Source of the DNA: Treponema sp.
GTDB lineage: Bacteria > Spirochaetota > Spirochaetia > Treponematales > Treponemataceae
Assembly: GCA_016286535.1 (NCBI GenBank)
Contig: JAEESZ010000002.1
Span: 186,001 to 250,000 of the forward strand
Direction: 5' to 3'
Length of the DNA: 64,000 bases
A program made the translations under genes and the position numbers. This document shows, piece after piece, positions 1 through 9,126 of the stretch (positions are counted from its first letter, which is position 1; each line of letters starts with the position of its first letter). A model generated the notes under the pieces. The model was not told where the DNA came from. It worked only from the letters and a program-made list of their open reading frames with translations, and ran no database searches.

Positions 1-19
1 AGTGATATAATTAGGTATT

Positions 20-1213
20 ATGATTTCACGGAAAGTAAAAGCAATTGTAGAAAGTCCATCTAACGGGGTAATCCGTAAGATGTTTGAAGAAGGTGCACTT
101 TTAAAACAAAAATATGGTGCAGATAAAGTATATGATTTTAGTATTGGAAATCCAGATTTAGATCCACCTCAAAAGGTTGTTGATGCAGTAATGGAAGTTG
201 CTGCAGATAGAAGTCATTTAAGACATGGTTATATGCCAAATGCAGGCTATAAAGAAACCCGCGAAGCAATGGCTCAGAAAACAGCCCTTGAACAGGGATG
301 CCCGGTCGATTTTTCTAATGTTGTAATGGAAGTTGGGGCTGGGGGAGCCCTTAATGTTGTTTTAAAAACAATTTTAAATGATGATGATGAAATTGTAATT
401 CCTTGTCCTTATTTTGCTGAATACAACAATTATATTCACAATCATAATGGAAAAGTTGTAGCCGTAAAAACAACAGAAGACTTTAGTCTTGATGTAAATG
501 CAATTAAAGCAGCCCTCAATTCAAAAACTGCAGCTGTTTTAATCAATTCACCTAATAATCCGTCTGGAAGAATCTATTCTGAGGAAGAGATTATAGAACT
601 TTCAAAAGTTCTGAAAGAATTTGGAAAAGCAAACGGCAGGTATCCTTATTTAATTTGTGATGAACCTTACAGGGTTATAACTTACAATAATAAAAAGGTT
701 GCCTCTGTATTTGATAAATATGAATATGCGGTAATTGCAACTTCTTTTGCAAAAAATTTAAGTCTCCCTGGAGAACGAATAGGATATTTGTGTATAAATC
801 CTGTCTGCCCTGAAAAGGCTGATTTTATTGCAGGTGCAATTTTCTGTACCCGTGTACTCGGTTATGTTAATTCACCGGCTTTCTTCCAGAAGGTTATAGC
901 AAAATCCTGGGACGCGGAGTGCGATTTTTCGACTTACGAAAAGCGTATGCGCGAAATCTGCAAAGTAATGGATTATGCAGGTCTTAAATATGCAAAGCCG
1001 GAAGGAGCCTTTTATTTATGGGTAAAAGTTCCTGATAAGTGGAATGATGATGATATGGCTTTTACAAATCACTTGAAAAAATACAATATTCTTTGTGCAC
1101 CGGGAAGCGGTTTTGCCGGTAAGGGCTGGTTCAGAATTGCCTACTGTTGTTCTGAACAAAGCATTTTAAATTCAAAAGAGGCTTTTAAAAAAGCAGTTGA
1201 AGAGGGAGAGTAA
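20..1213 (+). CDS. Pyridoxal-phosphate aminotransferase (class I/II, aspartate-aminotransferase-like)
   Basis: A fold-type I PLP enzyme of 397 residues that transfers an amino group between an amino acid and a 2-oxoacid in the cytoplasm. Visible marks are the loop NSPNNPSG at 176-183, ICDEPYR around 212-218 whose Asp should contact the PLP ring nitrogen, and SFAKNLSLPGER around 242-253 with Lys245 as the probable Schiff-base lysine. The ATG at 20 follows a weak AGG; whatever lies 5' is outside the window. glgA starts two bases after its stop, so the two are probably cotranscribed. The family is clear, but the substrate (aspartate, alanine or another) cannot be read from the sequence. Confidence 0.85.
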   Translation: MISRKVKAIVESPSNGVIRKMFEEGALLKQKYGADKVYDFSIGNPDLDPPQKVVDAVMEVAADRSHLRHGYMPNAGYKETREAMAQKTALEQGCPVDFSNVVMEVGAGGALNVVLKTILNDDDEIVIPCPYFAEYNNYIHNHNGKVVAVKTTEDFSLDVNAIKAALNSKTAAVLINSPNNPSGRIYSEEEIIELSKVLKEFGKANGRYPYLICDEPYRVITYNNKKVASVFDKYEYAVIATSFAKNLSLPGERIGYLCINPVCPEKADFIAGAIFCTRVLGYVNSPAFFQKVIAKSWDAECDFSTYEKRMREICKVMDYAGLKYAKPEGAFYLWVKVPDKWNDDDMAFTNHLKKYNILCAPGSGFAGKGWFRIAYCCSEQSILNSKEAFKKAVEEGE

Positions 1214-1215
1214 TT

Positions 1216-2706
1216 ATGAAAATCCTTATGGTTACGTCTGAAACAGTTCCGTTCGCAAAAACAGGTGGACTGGCAGATGCTGTTAGTGCTCTTGCAATCA
1301 GTTTAAGAAAAAAGGGACATGATGTAAGAATCATTATGCCAAGATATTATAAGATTGACCGGTCAAAACTTAAGGCTATAGATGAACCTGTTGCTGTTGC
1401 TGCAGGAACTATTGAAACCTGGGTAAAGTTTTATCAGTCAACCTTACCAGATTCAGATGTGCCTGTTTATTTTATTGATCATGAACAGGCATATGGCCGC
1501 GACGGTATTTACGGAACTAAGGCGGAACCAGATTTTCATGATAATCCTTACAGAAGTGCACTTTTGTGTCACGGAGCCTTTCAGCTCTGCCGTTTTTTAG
1601 GCTGGTATCCTGATATTATGCATGCCCATGACTGGTTCTGCGCATTAGTACCTGTCCTTTTAAAATGTGTATGCCGTAACGGATATTTTGCTCATACTTC
1701 TTCTGTATTTACAATTCATAATTTAGGCTACCAGGGTGTATATGGCAAGGATTCTTTCCCTGCTTTAGGTCTTGACTGGAACTTATATTATGGAGCAGGA
1801 CTTGAACACCACGGTGCAATAAATCTTTTGCAGTCTGCACTTTCATGTGCAGACATGATTACAACTGTTTCTCCTACCTATGCAAATGAGATTCAGACAA
1901 TGGAAGGAGGCTTTGGCCTCGATGGTCTTCTCAGAGTCCGCTCAGATTGTGTAAAAGGCGTTTTAAACGGCTGCGATTTAGAAACCTGGAATCCAAAAAA
2001 GGATAAGCTTTTACCTGCAAATTACGATTATAAAAATCTCGAAAACAAGAGACGATGTAAGGAAGAACTGCAGCTTAGAATGGGCTTAAATCTTGATCAG
2101 AATGTTCCTGTAATTGGAATTGTAACCCGCCTTGCAGACCAGAAGGGAATTGCAGAAATTTTTGCTCCAAACTATGGTTCAATTTACAGCATTTGTAAAA
2201 ACATGAATGTACAGTTTGCCATTCTTGGTTCAGGCGAAAGATGGTGTGAAAACGAAATAAACTCTTTACAGGCCCAGCTGCCTAATTTAAGGGCTTACAT
2301 CGGTTATGATGAAAAATTATCACACTTAATTGAAGCGGGTTCAGATTTCTTCTTAATGCCTTCAAAATATGAACCATGCGGTTTAAATCAGATGTATTCC
2401 ATGCTTTACGGAACCCTTCCAATTGTCAGAAGAACCGGAGGTCTGGCAGATACTGTAGAACAATATAATGAAGCTAGTGGAGAAGGTACCGGCTTCCTCT
2501 TTGATTCTTTAACTCCAGATGCTGTTTATAACACCGTAGGCTGGGCTGTTTTTGCTTACTATAATAAAAAAGATCATATTAAGAAAATGCAGCTTAAAGG
2601 CATGCAGAAAGATTTCTCATGGGATTTATCTGTAAAAGGTTATGAAAGCGTTTACTCCGAAGCTTTAATGAGAGGCTGCGGAATAAACACTGCGGACTGG
2701 AAATAA
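1216..2706 (+). CDS. glgA: Glycogen synthase (ADP-glucose type, GT5)
   Basis: Transfers glucose from ADP-glucose to the growing alpha-1,4-glucan in glycogen storage. The 496-residue length is usual for bacterial GlgA. The N-terminal glycosyltransferase-5 domain opens with the diagnostic KTGGLAD loop at residues 15-21, which binds ADP-glucose. The C-terminal GT1-like domain shows SKYEPCGLNQMYSM and a second TGGLADTV motif, both typical of the family. The start is supported by GGGAG upstream within the end of the aminotransferase gene. No other glg gene is in view. The 3' end is only 7 bases from the convergent WD40-like gene, with no clear terminator in the gap. Confidence 0.95.
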   Translation: MKILMVTSETVPFAKTGGLADAVSALAISLRKKGHDVRIIMPRYYKIDRSKLKAIDEPVAVAAGTIETWVKFYQSTLPDSDVPVYFIDHEQAYGRDGIYGTKAEPDFHDNPYRSALLCHGAFQLCRFLGWYPDIMHAHDWFCALVPVLLKCVCRNGYFAHTSSVFTIHNLGYQGVYGKDSFPALGLDWNLYYGAGLEHHGAINLLQSALSCADMITTVSPTYANEIQTMEGGFGLDGLLRVRSDCVKGVLNGCDLETWNPKKDKLLPANYDYKNLENKRRCKEELQLRMGLNLDQNVPVIGIVTRLADQKGIAEIFAPNYGSIYSICKNMNVQFAILGSGERWCENEINSLQAQLPNLRAYIGYDEKLSHLIEAGSDFFLMPSKYEPCGLNQMYSMLYGTLPIVRRTGGLADTVEQYNEASGEGTGFLFDSLTPDAVYNTVGWAVFAYYNKKDHIKKMQLKGMQKDFSWDLSVKGYESVYSEALMRGCGINTADWK

Positions 2707-2713
2707 TTCCTTA

Positions 2714-4657
2714 TTAGAATTCATACCACTGTTCATCAGTGGTTAAATACCAGTCGGCAAGTAAAAGCTGACTGGTTGGATTACACCAGGAAATGCTTCC
2801 GTTATAATTTAAGATTACAAGGCGGCCTCCCTGCTGACAGATTGTCTGTGGCATGGAAGCTGAACGGTTGTAAGCAAATCTTTTCTTTGTATTAAGGTTG
2901 TAACAATAAACCTTATTCTTACCAATATTTGTAAAGAGGTTATTTCCATAAAGATAAGTAAAGGCATCTGAGTCTTCATCACTGAATTTTAAGATGTTTG
3001 TTGTAACCTTAGTCTGTGTATTATAAGAGAATACATAAGTTGCCCTGCCACTTTCGTCAGAAATTAAATTAATACCGTAAATTAAAGTTCCGTTTGTACT
3101 TAAACCGTAAATTACGTTTCCTTTTACAGAAAGTGGTACAGTTTCAAGGGTTTCAAGATTTACACACAGCATTGGCACCTGAGGATTTGTTGCTGCAGAT
3201 TTTGAAACATATAATTTTCCATCATTTGCAAGAATTGCATCCTGAATACCAGAACCGCTGTATATTTCTCTATAAGAATTATTAGAAAAATCAAAAATAT
3301 TAACGGTAGTATTGCTTTCAATTTCTACAAGATAATCTTTTCCATTAATATTAAAATGTCTTAAATTCTGAATTGTATTTACAGGATTAAAGAGTTCTTT
3401 TGTAGAATTTGTTGAAAGATCAATCTGAGTTACCGGACTTTTGCTTCCCTTGGTCCATAAGAGGATTGTGTTATCATCTTTTGAAATTATATTTGTTTGA
3501 CCGGAAGTTTTTGCAAGTTCCTTAATTTCACCAGAATCAAAAGATGAACGATAAATTTTATTTTTTGAAAGGAAGTAAAAATCTTCAGGAGCTGCACAAA
3601 TATCATATACCTTAGAATATTTTGAAGAGGTGATTTCTTCCATGTTGTAAGTTGTACTGGTTGCTTCTGCGTCCAGTCTGTAAATTGAACCTGATTTACT
3701 TCCTAAAAATATATCATTATATTTTTTATAGCCGCAGTTGATTGCGCCAGAGCCTCTTGGCCCGTGTAAGGTTTTTACAAGTCTTGGATTTGATACAGAA
3801 CGGGTAACTTTTCCACTTTCTTCATCTTTTGTTTCAAGATTTTCCAGCATTTTTATCTGATATAAAGCTTTTCCGTCATATTCAAGATAATAAAGATTTG
3901 AATCTCCGTCAGAAGAAAGAATGATAGGATTTTGTGCCTGAATTGAACTTACTGTACTTCCTTTATAAGCATTAATTACGTAAATATTGTTATCTTTTAT
4001 ACCGGCAAAATAATTATTATTATTGAACATAAGGCACTGGTTCAGGCCCGGCATAATTGAAAACTTTTGTTTTAAGGAACCGCTGGCCATATCGTAGTAG
4101 GAGAGGTTTCCTGTTGGAGAATATAATACGCAGGTTTTTTCTGAATCACTTGTATTAATGTAGTTTACAATACTGGTATTAGATTTGATTTTATCAATAA
4201 CATTCCAGGTATTTGTTCTTACAAAAACTGCTCCGTCTACAGTTGCAGTTCCAATAATAAGATAATTTCCTTTTGCAGAAAATTTTAAAGATGTGATGGA
4301 ATCTGTAAATTTCTTCTGGAATTTTCTGTTTAAGGTCTTCCAGTCCCATACACTTACTTTATTAACAGAGCCGCCGTCAGTTTCGTAAACAGCAATATCG
4401 TTACCGTTTGGAGAAATTGAAATAAATTTAATTCCAACATCAGTAATCTGATAGTGCTCTCCCTGATTATCACTTGACCATTTTATAATAAAACCGTCCT
4501 GTCCGGCTGTAAAAAAGGACTGGTCATAATTTAAGCCGGAAACAGTTCCGATACAGTTTACCTGTTCTTCGTGTCCCTGACTTGAATTATGCGACTGAGC
4601 ATATATGTTTATTATTGAAATAAAAGAAATAAGTGCTAAAACAAAAATCTTTTTCAT
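2714..4657 (-). CDS. Exported WD40/beta-propeller-like protein
   Basis: Hypothetical protein of 647 residues. An N-terminal signal peptide (MKK, hydrophobic core, then NIYAQS) predicts export to the periplasm or outer surface. The body is rich in beta-strand repeats of the WD40/quinoprotein type, for example GQDGFIIKWSSD near residue 53 and several later blades with hydrophobic-Asp-Trp endings, so one or two beta-propellers are likely. No catalytic motif is seen. Its ATG overlaps the rseP stop by four bases (ATGA), so it is the last gene of the uppS-cdsA-dxr-rseP transcript. Propellers are usually protein-binding scaffolds; function is not assigned. Confidence 0.7.
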   Translation of the reverse strand: MKKIFVLALISFISIINIYAQSHNSSQGHEEQVNCIGTVSGLNYDQSFFTAGQDGFIIKWSSDNQGEHYQITDVGIKFISISPNGNDIAVYETDGGSVNKVSVWDWKTLNRKFQKKFTDSITSLKFSAKGNYLIIGTATVDGAVFVRTNTWNVIDKIKSNTSIVNYINTSDSEKTCVLYSPTGNLSYYDMASGSLKQKFSIMPGLNQCLMFNNNNYFAGIKDNNIYVINAYKGSTVSSIQAQNPIILSSDGDSNLYYLEYDGKALYQIKMLENLETKDEESGKVTRSVSNPRLVKTLHGPRGSGAINCGYKKYNDIFLGSKSGSIYRLDAEATSTTYNMEEITSSKYSKVYDICAAPEDFYFLSKNKIYRSSFDSGEIKELAKTSGQTNIISKDDNTILLWTKGSKSPVTQIDLSTNSTKELFNPVNTIQNLRHFNINGKDYLVEIESNTTVNIFDFSNNSYREIYSGSGIQDAILANDGKLYVSKSAATNPQVPMLCVNLETLETVPLSVKGNVIYGLSTNGTLIYGINLISDESGRATYVFSYNTQTKVTTNILKFSDEDSDAFTYLYGNNLFTNIGKNKVYCYNLNTKKRFAYNRSASMPQTICQQGGRLVILNYNGSISWCNPTSQLLLADWYLTTDEQWYEF

Positions 4658-5778
4658 TTAATTTTTTCCTGCCTAATAAAATATGTAATATCTGATGTTA
4701 GCGAAATTATAAATAATAAAGCTATAAATGCAATGCCTATAAATTGAATATAGTATTGAATTTTAGGCTTTATTTTTTTTCTGGTAATCCATTCTATAAT
4801 TGCTATAAGAATTAATCCACCATCCAGTAAAGGAACCGGCAGAAGATTCATTATAAATAAAGAAAGGCTTACAAGACTCATTAAACTTAAAATACTAAGA
4901 ATGCCGCTTTTTGCACTATAAGAAAAACCTTCTTTTATGCTGGAACCAAGCAATTCCGTTACTCTTGCAGGTCCGGAAACAGCATTTGTAATATCTATTC
5001 CTTTAAATAATATTTTAATGCTTTTGATGGTTACATATAAATTGTTAAAGGTATCAGAAAAGCCTTTGGGTATTGCAGTAAAAAAATTATATTTTTCAGT
5101 ATGTTTTGTAATGACTTCTGAGGTATCAGCAGCTATTCCAATTTTACCGGAACCGCTTTCCTTATCTAAATCTGTATGAATGGTAAAGGTCAATTCCTGG
5201 CCGTCTCTTTCTACAAGTACAGAAATATCTTCATCAGGTCTTATTGCAACTTCTGAAAATATTTCTGAAAAATCAGATACTTTTTTATCATTAATCTGAA
5301 GAATTCTGTCACCTGATTTTATTCCGCCATTTTTTGCGGCAAGAGACGAAACTATATTCAAATCTTCTGCAAGAAGGATTTTATTTGAATAAGTCTGATA
5401 TTCATAACCAATTAAGGCAATTAAAGAAGAAAAAATTACTGCGAGTAAAAAATTAAAAAAAGGACCTGCAAAACCAATTAATGCTCTTTTTAAGGGATGA
5501 ACTCCATATAGAGAATCGGGAGAGGCAGGAATTTCAGGAAGATTTTCTTCTATTGCTTTTTTATATTCATTTTCTCCCTTCATGCCGCAGTAGCCGCCTA
5601 TTGGTAAGAGGGAAAATCTAAAATCTGTTCCTTTGATTCTTTTATGAAATAAAACCGGTCCCATTCCAACAGAAAAGGATTCAACTTTTACTCCAAAAAG
5701 GATTGCTGCTATAAAATGACCGAATTCATGAAATAAAATCAGAAAAAATAAGCAGAGAAATCCATAAAGCCATTTCAT
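4654..5778 (-). CDS. rseP: Site-2 membrane zinc metalloprotease RseP
   Basis: Intramembrane M50-family protease of 374 residues that cleaves anti-sigma factors or remnant signal peptides within the membrane. The zinc motif HEFGH sits at residues 17-21 in the first membrane segment, and the third ligand lies in LLPVPLLDGG near residue 318. One PDZ domain occupies about 125-210 between membrane segments; E. coli RseP has two. The ATG overlaps the dxr stop by four bases, implying translational coupling. The dxr-rseP order is the standard bacterial arrangement. Its substrate is not in view. Confidence 0.93.
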   Translation of the reverse strand: MKWLYGFLCLFFLILFHEFGHFIAAILFGVKVESFSVGMGPVLFHKRIKGTDFRFSLLPIGGYCGMKGENEYKKAIEENLPEIPASPDSLYGVHPLKRALIGFAGPFFNFLLAVIFSSLIALIGYEYQTYSNKILLAEDLNIVSSLAAKNGGIKSGDRILQINDKKVSDFSEIFSEVAIRPDEDISVLVERDGQELTFTIHTDLDKESGSGKIGIAADTSEVITKHTEKYNFFTAIPKGFSDTFNNLYVTIKSIKILFKGIDITNAVSGPARVTELLGSSIKEGFSYSAKSGILSILSLMSLVSLSLFIMNLLPVPLLDGGLILIAIIEWITRKKIKPKIQYYIQFIGIAFIALLFIISLTSDITYFIRQEKIK

Positions 5779-6866
5779 ATAAATTTCCTTGTAAACTCTC
5801 TGACTTTTGCATCAATTTCGAAAACTGAATCAAAATCACTAATGCCCGAAGGTAAATCCTGAGAAAGACTCTTATTTACTATTTGAGGTATATCCAGGTA
5901 CTGAATTTTATGATTTAAGAAAGCATGCACTGCAATCTCGTTTGCTGCATTAAAGGCAATGGTATAAGGAAGTCCTTTTTCAAGACATTCAAAAGCCATG
6001 CCAAGCATAGGAAAAAGCTCATAAGAAGGCTTGTAAAATTCCATTTTGACATCAAATAAAGAAAAGGGTTTTAAATAGTTTTCTTTTATTTCCGGATAAG
6101 TTAAGGCTCCGTAAATTGGATGTTTCATATCTGGATCTGAAATCTGGGCATAAAGCATACCGTCTTTTGTCTGTACAAGAGAATGAACAAGACTTTGAGG
6201 ATGTACTACAACATCAATCTCTTCTCTTTTTAGATTAAAAAGATAACCGGCTTCAATTACTTCAAGTCCCTTATTAGCCAGGGTAGAAGAGTCAATTGTT
6301 ATTTTTGGCCCCATTTTCCAGGTAGGATGATTTAAAGCTGCTTCTACGCTGACATTTTTTAATTCTTCCTTACTGTAATTTCTAAAAGGACCGCCGCTTG
6401 CGGTAATAATAACCTTTGAAATATTTATTGCTTTTGCCTGATTAATAAGATTAAAAATTGCCGAATGTTCAGAATCAACCGGAATTAAATTTATATTATG
6501 TTTTTTAGCAAGAACTTTAATTAAAGGTCCTGCCATAACAATAGTTTCTTTATTTGCAAGAGCCAGATCAATATTATTTTCTATAATAAGTTTTGAAGGT
6601 AAAAGACCTGCCGCTCCTGCAATGCCATTTACAACAATGTCAGGCTGGGTTTTGTTAAGAAAATCAACAAAAGCGTCTTTTGAAGTTTCTTCCGAAGTTA
6701 ATAGGGTAGGACAGGAATTAAATTCTCCTGCAAGTTCTTCAAGTTTTTCTTTATTCGAATGACACTGCAAACCGCAGATTTTAAAATCATCCTTCATATT
6801 TCTGGCAATATCCAGAGTGCTGCTGCCAATAGAACCTGTAGCGCCTAATACTAAAACTTTCTTCAT
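5775..6866 (-). CDS. dxr: 1-deoxy-D-xylulose 5-phosphate reductoisomerase
   Basis: Second enzyme of the MEP isoprenoid pathway, converting DXP to MEP with NADPH and a divalent metal. The Rossmann motif GATGSIG is at residues 8-14. The metal/substrate region DSEHSA, the flexible loop near HPTWKMGPKITIDSST and the NKGLEVIEA motif are all intact. At 363 residues it is a little shorter than the E. coli enzyme (about 398). It sits between cdsA (5 bases upstream) and rseP (overlapping), in the usual envelope-lipid operon. Confidence 0.96.
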   Translation of the reverse strand: MKKVLVLGATGSIGSSTLDIARNMKDDFKICGLQCHSNKEKLEELAGEFNSCPTLLTSEETSKDAFVDFLNKTQPDIVVNGIAGAAGLLPSKLIIENNIDLALANKETIVMAGPLIKVLAKKHNINLIPVDSEHSAIFNLINQAKAINISKVIITASGGPFRNYSKEELKNVSVEAALNHPTWKMGPKITIDSSTLANKGLEVIEAGYLFNLKREEIDVVVHPQSLVHSLVQTKDGMLYAQISDPDMKHPIYGALTYPEIKENYLKPFSLFDVKMEFYKPSYELFPMLGMAFECLEKGLPYTIAFNAANEIAVHAFLNHKIQYLDIPQIVNKSLSQDLPSGISDFDSVFEIDAKVREFTRKFI

Positions 6867-6871
6867 ATTAA

Positions 6872-7708
6872 TTATTTAAATAAAAGAATTGCACAAGCAT
6901 AAAAAACAGGTGCACCAATTATTAAAGAATCAAGACAGTCCATAGAACCGCCTCTTCCAGGAATTAATTTTCCACTGTCTTTTACTTCGCAGCATCTCTT
7001 AAATACCGATTCAACCAGGTCACCGATTATAGAAGCGACAGCTGTTAAAAAGCCGGTAAGAATAATTTTCCAGATTGCAAAATTAAAAACATCACGGAAG
7101 AAAAGGGTAAAAATAAGGCCGCAGGCAACTGAACCGACAATACCACCAATAAAGCCAATGATTGATTTATTTGGACTTGCGGCAAAGAAGCCTCTTGTTT
7201 TTTTACCAAAAAGAATACCAAAGAACCAGGCTGAAGAATCACACATCATTACAAAAATGAAGAATAAAACCAGCATTAAAGATTCATTTGGAAGTGTACT
7301 GATTCTTGTAAGGAAGGTTGTTAAATATCCCATATAAACAACGATGAGGGAAGAAACTCCGATTTTTGTAAGGGAATTTTCAAAAGATTTTGCAGTAAGA
7401 CTTTCAATTGAAAAGAAGACTACAAAAATAACTGCAAGTACCCAGTTTATGTATTCAAAACTGATATTAAAGATAATAAAAAGAAAACAGGATAACCATA
7501 GAATAAAAACAAAAGAATAGATTAAAGGAGTAGGGAAGATAATGAATTTATTTTTTGCCATTTTACAAAATTCAAAAGTTCCAACAGAAGCAAAGAAAAG
7601 CATTAAAAGGTGCATGGCAAGATGATGAAAAAAAGGAATAAAAACTAATGCAAGTAAAGTTGGTAGTCCTATAATAAATGTTAATAATCGTTTGTGGGTT
7701 TCTTTCAT
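6872..7708 (-). CDS. cdsA: Phosphatidate cytidylyltransferase
   Basis: Integral membrane enzyme of 278 residues that makes CDP-diacylglycerol from phosphatidate and CTP for phospholipid synthesis. About seven or eight hydrophobic segments are visible. The family signature near the C terminus is present as VFKRCCEVKDSGKLIPGRGG followed by an Asp-containing segment, with the Lys-Asp and Pro-Gly of the consensus kept; the usual Asp-Arg after the glycines reads MDCLDS here. The gene lies 7 bases downstream of uppS and 5 upstream of dxr, so it belongs to one operon. Confidence 0.93.
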   Translation of the reverse strand: MKETHKRLLTFIIGLPTLLALVFIPFFHHLAMHLLMLFFASVGTFEFCKMAKNKFIIFPTPLIYSFVFILWLSCFLFIIFNISFEYINWVLAVIFVVFFSIESLTAKSFENSLTKIGVSSLIVVYMGYLTTFLTRISTLPNESLMLVLFFIFVMMCDSSAWFFGILFGKKTRGFFAASPNKSIIGFIGGIVGSVACGLIFTLFFRDVFNFAIWKIILTGFLTAVASIIGDLVESVFKRCCEVKDSGKLIPGRGGSMDCLDSLIIGAPVFYACAILLFK

Positions 7709-7715
7709 ATTATCC

Positions 7716-8432
7716 TCATTTTCCTTGTGCTTTTTCTGCTCCGAATCTTCTATTTCTTAAAGAAAAACTCCTGATGTTTTCTTCAAATTCTTCAAGGGAA
7801 TAATCTGGCCATAAGGTCTTTGTATATATTTGTTCTGCATAAGGTATATGCCATAATAAAAAATTACTAAGTCTCTGTTCTCCGCCTGTTCTTATAAGCA
7901 GGTCAACATCTGGACTTTCCGGCATATCAAGATATTTTGAAATTAATTCTTCTGTAATCTGGTCTGAAGTAACTTTGTTTTCTATGATTTTTTTTATTCC
8001 GCGGATAAGTTCATCTCTTCCACCGTAATTGATGGCTAAATTAAGCTGCATTCCGGTAAAATCTTTTGTTGCAGCCAGAGCTTTAGAAATATCTTTTTGA
8101 ATGTTTTTGGGAAGAGCCTTTATATCGCCAATATGATTTAATTTAATATTATTTTCTGAATAAAAATCCATTTCATCACAAAGATGTAAATGAATTAAGT
8201 TCATTAAAAAGCCTACTTCCTGTTCGGCTCTTTTCCAGTTTTCTGTAGAGAAGATATAAAGAGTAAGGAACTTAATACCCATATCAGAGGCTTTTTTTAC
8301 AATTTTTTTTACAGTTTTTAAGCCCTGATCATGTCCTGCGGTTCTTGCTAAATTTCTTTCTTGTGCCCATCTTCCGTTTCCGTCCATTGTAATGGCAACG
8401 TGAAGCGGAAGATTTAGAATTTCTGATGACAT
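7716..8432 (-). CDS. uppS: Isoprenyl transferase (undecaprenyl diphosphate synthase)
   Basis: Cis-prenyltransferase that extends farnesyl diphosphate to the C55 lipid carrier for peptidoglycan. Motifs are MDGNGRWA near the N terminus with the catalytic Asp, GHDQG, LYIFSTENW, and the C-terminal RTGGEQRLSNFLLW block. A longer reading frame runs back to 8489, but that start would lie inside frr. The ATG at 8432 gives the usual family N terminus, leaves one base after the frr stop, and yields 238 residues, so I chose it. It is the first lipid-pathway gene after frr. Confidence 0.94.
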   Translation of the reverse strand: MSSEILNLPLHVAITMDGNGRWAQERNLARTAGHDQGLKTVKKIVKKASDMGIKFLTLYIFSTENWKRAEQEVGFLMNLIHLHLCDEMDFYSENNIKLNHIGDIKALPKNIQKDISKALAATKDFTGMQLNLAINYGGRDELIRGIKKIIENKVTSDQITEELISKYLDMPESPDVDLLIRTGGEQRLSNFLLWHIPYAEQIYTKTLWPDYSLEEFEENIRSFSLRNRRFGAEKAQGK

Positions 8433-8433
8433 T

Positions 8434-8979
8434 TTAGTTTTGTAAAATATCCTTTTCTTTTGATTCATACATTTTGTTGATTTCATCAATGTATTTATCA
8501 GTTAATTTCTGGAGTTTGTCTGTTTCTGATTTAAGACCATCTTCAGTCAATTCTCCGGCTTTCTGCTGCTTTTTAAGTTCATCATTTCCGTCGCGGCGGA
8601 TATTTCTGATAGCAGTTCTACTGTTTTCTGCAGTAGCTTTAGCCTGTTTTACTAATTCCTGTCTGCGTTCAGCTGTAAGGGCAGGAACCTGAATACGGAT
8701 AACTTTTCCATCGTTTGATGGATTTAATCCTAAGTTTGCTGCCTGAATTGCTCTTTCAATTTCAGAAATGAGTGATTTGTCAAAAGGAGTAATTATAACA
8801 GAACGTGCTTCTGGAATTGCAATTGTTGCAACCTGATTCAAAGGAGATTTTGTTCCGTAATAATCTACAAATACCTTGTCGAACATAGCGGCACTTGCGC
8901 GGCCAGTTCTAATTGAATTAAATGAATCTTTTAAAGAAGCGATTGTTTTTTCCATTCTTGCTTCATTAGTTTCTGCCAT
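8434..8979 (-). CDS. frr: Ribosome recycling factor
   Basis: Frees ribosomes from mRNA after termination together with EF-G. At 181 residues it is close to the normal length of about 185. The family features are the N-terminal helix with SIRTGRAS, the segment YYGTKSPLNQVATI, and the long C-terminal coiled-coil helices that form the three-helix bundle. It is separated from the upstream tsf by about 147 bases filled with three hairpins, and from the downstream uppS by one base. Confidence 0.96.
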   Translation of the reverse strand: MAETNEARMEKTIASLKDSFNSIRTGRASAAMFDKVFVDYYGTKSPLNQVATIAIPEARSVIITPFDKSLISEIERAIQAANLGLNPSNDGKVIRIQVPALTAERRQELVKQAKATAENSRTAIRNIRRDGNDELKKQQKAGELTEDGLKSETDKLQKLTDKYIDEINKMYESKEKDILQN

Positions 8980-9011
8980 AGTAGACTCCTGATTTTTTAT
9001 TTTAATTGATA

Positions 9012-9050
9012 GAAAAGTTATACTGCAGTTTCTGTCAGTATAACTTTTTT
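9012..9050 (-). terminator. Intrinsic terminator between tsf and frr
   Basis: Inverted repeat AAGTTATACTG / CAGTATAACTT (about 9015-9046) with a ten-base loop and a T-run on both strands. In the minus direction it lies downstream of tsf and upstream of frr, so it could end or attenuate the rpsB-tsf transcript before frr. Confidence 0.7.
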
Positions 9051-9052
9051 AT

Positions 9053-9120
9053 CAGGCGTTTTTTTGCCGGAGACCGGCTCAAAAACGCCTGTAAAAACCG
9101 CACTAAAGTGACGGTTTTTA
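9053..9120 (-). repeat. Two adjacent hairpins downstream of tsf
   Basis: Directly after the tsf stop are two further inverted repeats. The first is TAAAAACCG paired with CGGTTTTTA (9092-9120, with inner CACT/AGTG). The second is CAGGCGTTTTT paired with AAAAACGCCTG (9053-9091), with an inner GCCGG/CCGGC. With the terminator at 9012-9050 they make three stacked hairpins in 110 bases. Function is unknown; 3'-end protection or graded termination are options. Confidence 0.55.
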
Positions 9121-9126
9121 CTTAAA

